Of a stretch of DNA of 64,000 nucleotides, positions 18,834 through 26,111 are shown piece after piece; the stretch's first letter is position 1; the number at the start of each line of letters is the position of its first letter. The position numbers and the translations under genes were made by a program. This stretch comes from Agrobacterium larrymoorei. Its GTDB lineage: Bacteria > Pseudomonadota > Alphaproteobacteria > Rhizobiales > Rhizobiaceae. The DNA lies in assembly GCF_013322225.1 (NCBI RefSeq), contig NZ_JAAMFB010000030.1, positions 30,216-94,215 on the forward strand. Direction: 5' to 3'. A model generated the notes under the pieces. The model was not told the DNA's origin, ran no database searches, and was given only the letters and a program-made list of their open reading frames with translations.

Positions 18834-20312
18834 TCAGTTCTTGGATGGGATACGTGCAACCATACGCAGGGAGGTCGTCAGTTCTTCCATCTGCAACCAT
18901 GGACGCATCCAGGCTACGGCATTGTAGGAACCCGGCTTGCCCGGTACTTCCTGCACCGTTACCTTCGCTTCACGCAGTGGGTATTTTGCGCGGCTTTCCT
19001 CGCCTGCTTCGTCATTTGCGTTGACATAGTTGGAGATCCAGCGGTTCAGCCAGACTTCGCAATCGGAAGCCTCCATGAAGGAGCCGATCTTGTCGCGACC
19101 CATCACCTTGAGATAATGCGCAAAGCGGGAGGTCGCCATGATGTATGGCAGGCGGGCGGAGACTGCGGCATTCGCAGTGGCTTCGGGTCGGTCATAAAGC
19201 TTGGGCTTATGGGCAGTCTGTGCGCCGAAGAATACTGCGTAATCGGTGTTTTTGTAATGGCAGAGTGGCAGGAAGCCGAGCTTTCCGAGTTCCGCGTCGC
19301 GTCGGTCGGTAATGCCGACTTCCGTCGGGCATTTGAGGTCGAGATCGCCATCATCGCTCGAAAAGACATGCATCGGTAGATTTTCTACCTTGCCGCCGTT
19401 TTCCGCGCCACGAATTGCCGTGCACCAGCCGTATTTGGCAAAGGCATCGGTCAACTTTGTCCCCATCACGTAAGACGCGTTCATCCAGCAATATTCATCA
19501 TGCTGAAGATCGCCATTTGGCGAACCCTTGGTCTCGTCATATCCGAATTCGTCGACCGGGTTTGTCTTGGGGCCGTAGGGCATGCGGGCCAAAACGCGCG
19601 GCAGCGCCAGCGTAACGAAACGGGAATCGTCGCTTTCGCGGAAACTGCGCCACTTGGCATATTCCACCGTGTCGAAAATCTTTTCGAGATCGCGCGGACG
19701 AGCGAGATCACGGTAATCGTCAAAGCCGAACATGCGAGGGCTTGCGGCCGAAATGAACGGCGCGAAGGCCGCTGCGGCGATGGAAGAGACGCCCTGAAGC
19801 ATCTGTACGTCATCGAATGAGTTGTCGAATTCATAGTCACCGATGATTGCACCAAGAGGTTCGCCACCCGGTGTACCAAATTCGTCTTCGTAGATGGCTT
19901 TGAACAGCCGCGACTGATCGAATTCCACTGCCTTTTCAAGGTCTCGACCGAGCTCGCGCTTGGTCGCGTTCATCACCCGGATCTTGAGGTTCACACTGGT
20001 TTCGGAATTCTTGACAAGGTAGTTCAGTCCGCGCCACGTGCCTTCAAGCTTGGCAAATTCGGGCGACTGCATGATTGCGGCGAGTTGCTCGGAAATCGTC
20101 TTGTCAAGCTCCGAAATCGCCCGATTGAGGGTCACGGTCAGGTTGCGGTCGTACTTTACCGTCCCTTTCAGCGCCTGATCAGTCAGCGTACGCAGCAGGT
20201 TCTGGGCCCGGTCCGGTTCAGTCTGGCGAGTGGCGGCGACGACTTTCGAAAGCAAGCCCTCTTCTGCGGTCGTGGCCTGTGCGTCATTTTTCAGCAGGCT
20301 TTCAGCGCTCAT
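18834..20312 (-). CDS. tssC: T6SS contractile sheath large subunit TssC (VipB/ImpC)
   Basis: A 492-residue TssC with KLEGTWRGLNYLVKNSE, FDQSRLFKAIYEDEFGTPGG, AAFAPFISAASP, DSRFVTLALPRVLARMPYG and FAHYLKVMGRDKIGSFM, all core sheath motifs. It polymerises with TssB into the contractile tube that is recycled by ClpV. An 83-base gap separates it from tssB. The gap carries a small hairpin (CTCCG 20364-20368 with CGGAG 20374-20378). Confidence 0.97.
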   Translation of the reverse strand: MSAESLLKNDAQATTAEEGLLSKVVAATRQTEPDRAQNLLRTLTDQALKGTVKYDRNLTVTLNRAISELDKTISEQLAAIMQSPEFAKLEGTWRGLNYLVKNSETSVNLKIRVMNATKRELGRDLEKAVEFDQSRLFKAIYEDEFGTPGGEPLGAIIGDYEFDNSFDDVQMLQGVSSIAAAAFAPFISAASPRMFGFDDYRDLARPRDLEKIFDTVEYAKWRSFRESDDSRFVTLALPRVLARMPYGPKTNPVDEFGYDETKGSPNGDLQHDEYCWMNASYVMGTKLTDAFAKYGWCTAIRGAENGGKVENLPMHVFSSDDGDLDLKCPTEVGITDRRDAELGKLGFLPLCHYKNTDYAVFFGAQTAHKPKLYDRPEATANAAVSARLPYIMATSRFAHYLKVMGRDKIGSFMEASDCEVWLNRWISNYVNANDEAGEESRAKYPLREAKVTVQEVPGKPGSYNAVAWMRPWLQMEELTTSLRMVARIPSKN

Positions 20313-20395
20313 TTTTCAATCCTTCCACATGCGGCCAAAGCTTTCGCCGCTTGAATAGTAGAACTCCGCGTCACGGAGCGTTGGAATGGTCAGGA

Positions 20396-20905
20396 CTATT
20401 CAGCCTTGCCGTTCTTGTCCTTGAGTTCGGAAACCAGCGTCGCAAGGTCGGTCTTGTTTTGAAGAATATCTTCCAGCATCCGCTCGAGATCTTCTGAACG
20501 ATCTGCCTTTGAAAGCAGGTCACGCAGTTCGTTGCGCGCATCGAGCAGTGCTTTGAGGGCCGGAACCTGCTGTACGACCGAGCCAGGTTCGAAATCTTCC
20601 ATGCTTTCAAATTTGAGGTTGACCTGCATGTCAGTACCGTCCTTTTGCAGCGTGTTCGGTACGGCAATGTTCAGGCCCGGCGTCATCCGACGCATCACTT
20701 CGTCGAAATTGTCACGGTCGACCTGAACGAATTTGCGCTCGCCAAATGGCTTTAGCGGCTGTGTCGGGTTGCCGGAAAAATCACCCAGCACGCCTACGAC
20801 AAATGGCAGTTCCTTCACTACCATCGCGCCCTCGGTCTCTACTTCGTACTTGATATGAACACGCGGTTTGCGAACCCGCTCCAGCTTTTCGTGTACGCTC
20901 GCCAT
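20396..20905 (-). CDS. tssB: T6SS contractile sheath small subunit TssB (VipA/ImpB)
   Basis: A 169-residue TssB with [40 protein letters not shown] and a helical C-terminus ([20 protein letters not shown]). It forms the heterodimeric sheath with TssC. The ATG follows a strong ribosome-binding site, GGAGGTTTAA. The 66-base spacer from tssA includes a small TGCC/GGCA stem. Confidence 0.96.
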   Translation of the reverse strand: MASVHEKLERVRKPRVHIKYEVETEGAMVVKELPFVVGVLGDFSGNPTQPLKPFGERKFVQVDRDNFDEVMRRMTPGLNIAVPNTLQKDGTDMQVNLKFESMEDFEPGSVVQQVPALKALLDARNELRDLLSKADRSEDLERMLEDILQNKTDLATLVSELKDKNGKAE

Positions 20906-20971
20906 TTAAACCTCCTTCATGCCATCAGGCATTTTTTAAAACTGTTGCAGAGGGCTTCCTCCGCGATTCGA

Positions 20972-22027
20972 CTACTTTCCGTTATTGTCTCCGGCAGGGT
21001 TTATGCCCGCCGCCGTCAGAACTGCGTTTCGGACTTGGGCTTCGGGTAGAAGCTCTGCCAGCAGTTCAGAAAAATCCATGCGCCCCCGACGAACCAGCGT
21101 TTCAATCGCCAATGAAATGGGTGAGTGCGGTTCTGTACGGCGAAAGTAACGCGCAACTATAAGAAGAGTTTCAAACGCTTCGTCGCGTGACGCGATTCCT
21201 TCTGGGATTCGTGCCGGACTCTGTATCGGTGATTGCCCTGCGACTGTTGTGCCGATCTCGGCGGGAACAGGTGTCGAAACATCCGCCTGCTCGATATCTC
21301 GCCCACCCAGAGCGCGGATCGCAGCAGCGACCTCGATCAGAACGTTTCTTATGTTGGAGCTAGGCGGCGCAAACTGGCTGCAGCGCTCGGTGATGATAGC
21401 CATTACCCGGTCGAAAGTGGTGAGGCACGCATTTACATTGGCAAGGTGTTCAGACATGGCAGCGACACCAGCCTCGGAGGCGGCACGATAAATCTCTTCC
21501 TTGCGTTTGCTTTCATTAGGGCGTTGCGCCAGCTGGAAGTCCCATAGACTGTGCTCACCATATTTACTGGTCGGAATAAGCGAGGTGAGCCGTAGTGGTT
21601 GAACCAGCGTTCCCTCACTTCCGATTCCATTCAATCCGGCAAAAGGCGCAAATTTTTCTTCTTCGTCTTCATCGCTGATAGAGCGAACGGATTCCCAGTG
21701 GTTGCAGAAAATGTCCTCGCAAATTTCGTAAACTTCACGCAGACCGGGAAACCCCTCCAGCCGCAATTTCGCTTCGGTAAGCCACGCCAATATTTCGACG
21801 TCCTTGCTTTTGTTATATATAATTTGCAATCCGAGATTGCTAACATCATTCCAGTTGCTCGGCACCCATAGAACTTCTTGAGGTGATATAGTGCGTTCTT
21901 CTGCACGAGCCTGGTTACGTTCGTCCTTAATTCTATAGTATGTCTCGCGCGTTGTTTGGTTGTTGCGAATGTTTTCTCCGCAATCTCCAGAATATTCTAT
22001 TTTTCTTACAGCCAAATTCGCGGTCAA
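20972..22027 (-). CDS. tssA: T6SS cap/assembly protein TssA (ImpA_N family)
   Basis: About 351 residues. The N-terminal ImpA_N domain carries GDCGENIR, DERNQARAEER, SKDVEILAWLTEAKLRLEGF and WESVRSISDEDEEEKF, characteristic of TssA, which primes the baseplate and caps the growing sheath. The C-terminal part (ISLAIETLVRRGRMDFSELL) matches short TssA forms. The start is uncertain: no ATG precedes the conserved part. TTG 22027 (after GGAG) and TTG 22015 are the best candidates. A further frame-open stretch reaches 22108, but it overlaps the CTTACGTAACGTAAG palindrome and looks like promoter. This is the first gene of the leftward operon. Confidence 0.88.
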   Translation of the reverse strand: MTANLAVRKIEYSGDCGENIRNNQTTRETYYRIKDERNQARAEERTISPQEVLWVPSNWNDVSNLGLQIIYNKSKDVEILAWLTEAKLRLEGFPGLREVYEICEDIFCNHWESVRSISDEDEEEKFAPFAGLNGIGSEGTLVQPLRLTSLIPTSKYGEHSLWDFQLAQRPNESKRKEEIYRAASEAGVAAMSEHLANVNACLTTFDRVMAIITERCSQFAPPSSNIRNVLIEVAAAIRALGGRDIEQADVSTPVPAEIGTTVAGQSPIQSPARIPEGIASRDEAFETLLIVARYFRRTEPHSPISLAIETLVRRGRMDFSELLAELLPEAQVRNAVLTAAGINPAGDNNGK

Positions 22028-22070
22028 AGACAGTCTAGCTCCAATAAAATGTAATACTTTTATGACGTTT

Positions 22071-22085
22071 CTTACGTAACGTAAG
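22071..22085. promoter_or_regulatory. Perfect palindrome CTTACGT-A-ACGTAAG, candidate T6SS operator
   Basis: Seven-base arms around one A, located 44-58 bases upstream of the proposed tssA start. TTTCTTACG occurs at 22068-22076 and again as a direct copy at 22091-22099. The core ACGTAACGT is repeated at 22230-22238 on the clpV side. This architecture suggests a dimeric regulator acting on the divergent promoters. Confidence 0.6.
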
Positions 22086-22229
22086 GTGAGTTTCTTACGC
22101 CACGTCAAGCTATTCAGTAAACAGACTTAGTGTAAATGTGTCTAAATTGAGGCGTCTTGTGGTTGAGCTATTGAAATAAAAAAGCAACTTTAGGCTAGAC
22201 AATCACGGTTTCATGTTCTTAGTTATGCC

Positions 22230-22238
22230 ACGTAACGT
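22230..22238. promoter_or_regulatory. Second copy of ACGTAACGT ahead of clpV
   Basis: The exact nonamer core of the 22071-22085 palindrome recurs 32 bases before the clpV ATG, here without the full outer arms (CCACGTAACGTTGTG). The 22028-22269 intergenic region is AT-rich and has no supported gene. Confidence 0.5.
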
Positions 22239-22269
22239 TGTGAAATGATCTCAGACGGAGGCTTTCGGC

Positions 22270-24939
22270 ATGCCGCATATCGATCTCAACCGCCTTGTGG
22301 AAGCGCTTGAGCCAGAGCTGCGTGTGGCATTGGAAGCGTCCGCGTCGATTGCAGTTCGTCGTGGTCATCGTTATGTCGATATCGCCCACTGGCTGTATTC
22401 GGTTGTAGAGTCAGGCGTTTATTCGAGCGTTCTGGATGAGCTCGAAATTCCTTTGACTGTATTCGCGAAAGAAATAGACCGCAGTCTCGATGAGGCTGTT
22501 ATAGGCGACGGCGAGGCCGTTTCGCTTTCTCAAAACATTCTCGCGGTCGGTAGAGAAGCCTGGCTGCTCGCATCACTGGAGGCGGGAAGGGATCGTGTCG
22601 TGCTGGCAGACCTGCTGCTGGCATTGGATGACGAGCCGTCTCTTCGTGCGTTTTCCCGTTCGGCTTTTCCGTCGCTGAAAAACATGAACCGTTCTGCGCT
22701 CGACAGGTTGCGTAAAGAGGCTGCGGTAACTGCCTCGGCGTCGGATCAAGGCGGCAAGACTGCCTCGAGTGGTCAGGCAGGCGCAGACCAGAACGATTTC
22801 TTGAGACTTTACACGCAGGACATGACCGCTGATGCCCGTGGTGGAAAGATCGACCGCGTAATCGGGCGTGACGACGAGTTGCGGCAGATGGTTGATATCC
22901 TAACCCGACGCCGACAGAACAATCCTATTCTCGTGGGCGAGGCGGGAGTAGGCAAAACTGCGGTTGCCGAAGCGCTGGCGTTGGAGATCGTCTCTGGCAA
23001 CGTGCCGGAAAAATTACGAAACGTGCGCCTTTTATCGCTCGACCTGTCACTACTTCAGGCCGGAGCGGGTGTTAAGGGCGAGTTCGAGCGACGGCTCCAT
23101 GGCGTCATCGATGCGGTTAAACGCTCGGCTGATCCCATCATTCTTTTCATTGATGAAGCGCATGGCATGATTGGTGCCGGTGGTGTCGCGGGCCAAGGCG
23201 ATGCGGCCAATATCTTGAAGCCTGCTTTAGCGCGTGGCGAGGTTCGTACCGTCGCGGCCACGACGTGGGCAGAGTACAAGAAGTATTTTGAAAAAGACGC
23301 GGCGTTGACGCGGCGTTTCCAGCCTGTGCATGTGCGTGAACCGGACGAAATCACCGCGATCCGCATGTTGCGCGGTGTGGCAGATACCTTCGTAAAGCAT
23401 CATGATGTTGTCATTCGCGATGAAGCTATCGTCGCCGCTGTCCAGCTATCCGCGCGCTACATGCCCGCACGCCAATTGCCTGACAAGGCCGTCAGCCTCA
23501 TGGACACTGCTTCCGCAGCCGTCTCGCTTGCCCGTCAGACGCTGCCCGAGCGGCTGCGCGCGATGGAGGCAGAGCAGCAGTTGTTTTCGGAGGAGTTGAC
23601 ATGGTTGCAGCGAGAGCCTGCAGACGACGAGATCGCAAAGCGAATTGACGCAATTCGGGCGGAGCTCGAAAAGCTGGAATCGCAGATATCTGGCATTCGT
23701 CTTCGCTATGAGGCCGAGATGGCGGAGATATCCGGATCAGAAGCGCCCGAGGCTTCGGATGGTGACGCGTCCAACGTGGAAACGCTCCGCCCGCTAACGC
23801 ACGTGCCAGCGAACGCCTCGGAAAAGCTCGTCCCGACCGTGGTCGACCGAGAGGTCATCGCCGCAGTGGTATCGCGCTGGACAGGCATTCCTCTTGGAAA
23901 GCTGCTCGCGGACCAGATCGAAAGCGCTCGGACACTTGATGAGCGAATGAAGCAACGGGTTATCGGGCAGGATCTGGCAATCGGCCACATCGCTGATGCT
24001 ATGCGCGCCGCGCGCGCTGGACTTTCCGATCCGCGCCGCCCGCCCGCCGTCTTCCTTCTCGTCGGCATGTCCGGCACAGGCAAGACCGAGACGGCGCTTT
24101 CGCTGGCTGACCTTCTTTATGGCGGCAATAGTCATCTCACCACCATCAACATGTCCGAGTTCAAGGAAGAGCATAAGGTTTCTCTGCTGCTTGGTTCGCC
24201 TCCCGGTTATGTCGGCTACGGCGAAGGTGGTGTATTGACGGAGGCGGTTCGACGTCGTCCATTCGGCGTGCTTTTGCTGGATGAGATCGACAAGGCGCAT
24301 CCCGGCGTTCAGGACATCTTCTACCAGGTGTTCGACAAGGGAGTTCTGCGTGATGGCGAGGGCCGTGATGTCGACTTCAAGAACACCACCATTTTCCTGA
24401 CGGCGAATACCGGATCGGAACTGTTGACGGCGCTCGCAGCAGATCCGGACACGATGCCTGAAGGCGAGGCGCTCGAGGCACTGTTGATGCCGGAACTCGC
24501 CAAGCAATTCAAACCCGCCTTTCTTGGGCGCACGATCATCCTGCCCTTCATGCCGCTCGGTCCAGAGCAGCTTGCAAGGATCGTGGATATCCAGATCGGT
24601 AAAATCAAAGAGCGGGTTCTTGCGACCTACGGCGCGGAGCTCGTCATGTCAGACGAAGCCTGTGCGGCCTTGGTCGCGAGGGCGGGCTCAAGCGAAATTG
24701 GCGCTCGCGCCATAGAGATCATGATCGGCAAGGACCTCCTGCCACCTCTTTCCAGCTTCTTCCTCGAAAAGGTCATTGCTGGCGAAAAGGTGCGCAACGT
24801 CACTGTTGATTTTGATGGGGATCGGTTCGGCGTTCGCGCCGAGGCGGCAGGGGAAGCAGATGAATTCCCTCCAGGCGAAAAGGCTGGAGTGAATGAAGTT
24901 GCCGCGTCGGAAGGGATTTCCCGACGCATGCGGCATTAG
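22270..24939 (+). CDS. clpV: T6SS sheath-recycling AAA+ ATPase ClpV (TssH)
   Basis: An 889-residue ClpB-type unfoldase with an N-terminal Clp_N domain (residues 1-150). The first AAA+ module has Walker A GEAGVGKTA (about 223-231) and Walker B LFIDEAHGMIGAG. A coiled-coil middle domain lies at about 430-510, and the second AAA+ module has GMSGTGKT (about 599-606) and GVLLLDEIDKAH. NMSEFKEEHKVSLLLGSPPG is diagnostic of ClpV rather than ClpB. It disassembles contracted sheath. The start follows GACGGAGG. It heads the rightward hcp operon, divergent from tssA. Confidence 0.97.
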   Translation: MPHIDLNRLVEALEPELRVALEASASIAVRRGHRYVDIAHWLYSVVESGVYSSVLDELEIPLTVFAKEIDRSLDEAVIGDGEAVSLSQNILAVGREAWLLASLEAGRDRVVLADLLLALDDEPSLRAFSRSAFPSLKNMNRSALDRLRKEAAVTASASDQGGKTASSGQAGADQNDFLRLYTQDMTADARGGKIDRVIGRDDELRQMVDILTRRRQNNPILVGEAGVGKTAVAEALALEIVSGNVPEKLRNVRLLSLDLSLLQAGAGVKGEFERRLHGVIDAVKRSADPIILFIDEAHGMIGAGGVAGQGDAANILKPALARGEVRTVAATTWAEYKKYFEKDAALTRRFQPVHVREPDEITAIRMLRGVADTFVKHHDVVIRDEAIVAAVQLSARYMPARQLPDKAVSLMDTASAAVSLARQTLPERLRAMEAEQQLFSEELTWLQREPADDEIAKRIDAIRAELEKLESQISGIRLRYEAEMAEISGSEAPEASDGDASNVETLRPLTHVPANASEKLVPTVVDREVIAAVVSRWTGIPLGKLLADQIESARTLDERMKQRVIGQDLAIGHIADAMRAARAGLSDPRRPPAVFLLVGMSGTGKTETALSLADLLYGGNSHLTTINMSEFKEEHKVSLLLGSPPGYVGYGEGGVLTEAVRRRPFGVLLLDEIDKAHPGVQDIFYQVFDKGVLRDGEGRDVDFKNTTIFLTANTGSELLTALAADPDTMPEGEALEALLMPELAKQFKPAFLGRTIILPFMPLGPEQLARIVDIQIGKIKERVLATYGAELVMSDEACAALVARAGSSEIGARAIEIMIGKDLLPPLSSFFLEKVIAGEKVRNVTVDFDGDRFGVRAEAAGEADEFPPGEKAGVNEVAASEGISRRMRH

Positions 24940-24998
24940 TTGAAAGGTCAACTCGGCTTCGAAGCAAGAGGCCATTTTTAGCTACAGGAGCATATAGC

Positions 24999-25475
24999 AT
25001 GCCAATTTATTTGCAGATCGACGGCATCCAGGGTGACGCTACCCACGAGGAACATCGTAAGTGGATGGACATTGAGGCCCTTCACTGGAATGTGTCGCGC
25101 AACATGAACACATCGGCGGGTTCTGCTGCAAACCGCGAAGCTTCCGAACCAACGATCTCGGAAGTTATTCTCACCAAGGTTAGCGATTCCTCTTCGACCA
25201 AGCTGTTCAGCGAAGCCTGCGCTGGCCGTACCGGCAAGCTTGCGACGATCCATCTGGTGACTACCGGCAATCCGGGCAACACCTACATCCAGTATCTTCT
25301 GACAAACACGCTTATCGCCAGCTACTCGGTCGATTCCAGCGGTGACCGTCCAGTAGAGACAATCAAGCTCAACTTCACCAAGCTGGAAGTGAAGTACATT
25401 CCTGCAGACGATAACAACTCGCAGCAGTCGCCAATGATCGCATCTTACGATCTGGCAACAACTAAGGCTGCCTAA
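24999..25475 (+). CDS. hcp: T6SS inner-tube protein Hcp
   Basis: A 158-residue Hcp. MPIYLQIDGIQGDATHEEH, the aromatic core IEALHWNVSRNM and EVILTKVSDSSSTKLF are diagnostic; hexamers stack into the secreted tube. It lies 59 bases after clpV with an AGGAG ribosome-binding site, and is followed at once by a strong stem-loop (25484-25514). The hairpin fits the need for far more Hcp than downstream products. Confidence 0.97.
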   Translation: MPIYLQIDGIQGDATHEEHRKWMDIEALHWNVSRNMNTSAGSAANREASEPTISEVILTKVSDSSSTKLFSEACAGRTGKLATIHLVTTGNPGNTYIQYLLTNTLIASYSVDSSGDRPVETIKLNFTKLEVKYIPADDNNSQQSPMIASYDLATTKAA

Positions 25476-25483
25476 CCATCCTG

Positions 25484-25530
25484 CGATCCGGCGCCGGGCA
25501 ACCGCGCCGGATCGTATCGTTTGTTTTTTT
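25484..25530 (+). terminator. Intrinsic terminator/attenuator after hcp
   Basis: CGATCCGGCGC (25484-25494) and GCGCCGGATCG (25504-25514) form a perfect 11-bp GC-rich stem with a nine-base loop, followed after a few bases by TTTGTTTTTTT (25520-25530). Downstream genes run in the same direction with no obvious gap, so it probably attenuates rather than ends the operon. Confidence 0.8.
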
Positions 25531-25547
25531 GATCTGGGAATATAGCT

Positions 25548-26048
25548 ATGCCGAATTTTGCCGTATCCACGCGAACGTTTTCTGTAAGGCCCGTAAAGCA
25601 GGACGAAATTGTTCCTGTCCAGACCATGCGCCGGGGTCCCGATTCTTCCTACCAGTCGCTTCCCGATGGGCCTCGTCAATACAATGCACGCCTGGCAGTC
25701 GGAGGTGCCCGCGCCGCGGTCGTCAGTCAGGCTATGGGCATGGCAAATGAGCACTCTTTGTCGGTTTGGCTAAAGAAGTGGCTGGACGTCAATGAAACGA
25801 AAATCCAGGAAGCCTTGCTGAGCAACGGTCATTCAGCCTTCGCTCTTCAGGTCAATTACGCTGTCGGCAATTCCTTTGGCAACAGGATGTTTATGTCGAG
25901 AGATATCTACCTCCTCGGCACTGTCCCCACGAAAGCAGATATCGGCACCATTCTCACCAACGAGCTTATGTTCGGTCCCAAGGTGGATGCGGTTCCAAAT
26001 AACGCGACGAAATTCCAGTACGCCTATCTCGTTGGAGAGCGTCTTTGA
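25548..26048 (+). CDS. Uncharacterised protein between hcp and vgrG
   Basis: A 166-residue protein I do not recognise. It has no signal peptide or membrane segment. Visible text includes LSVWLKKWLDVNE, SAFALQVNYAVGNSFGNRMF and a Gly/Ala-rich middle. Codon use is like the T6SS genes around it, and position between tube and spike genes suggests a role in Hcp/VgrG loading or an Hcp-associated cargo. It lacks the Hcp motifs, so it is not a second tube protein. In A. tumefaciens C58 this interval holds an amidase effector and its immunity protein, but nothing here resembles an amidase. Confidence 0.7.
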   Translation: MPNFAVSTRTFSVRPVKQDEIVPVQTMRRGPDSSYQSLPDGPRQYNARLAVGGARAAVVSQAMGMANEHSLSVWLKKWLDVNETKIQEALLSNGHSAFALQVNYAVGNSFGNRMFMSRDIYLLGTVPTKADIGTILTNELMFGPKVDAVPNNATKFQYAYLVGERL

Positions 26049-26111
26049 ACGCTTCAGACGTTAGGGTCGCCAGGATAATTGAACATCATGCGAAGTGATG
26101 GAGACAACTTC

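Noticed and set aside
22171..22205. Sigma-70-type promoter TTGAAA with a GCTAGA -10 ahead of clpV
   Set aside because: Spacing is acceptable but the -10 match is poor; not strong enough to list as a feature.
25548..26048. Possible second Hcp
   Set aside because: The conserved Hcp start and core motifs present in 24999-25475 are missing, so position alone does not support it.
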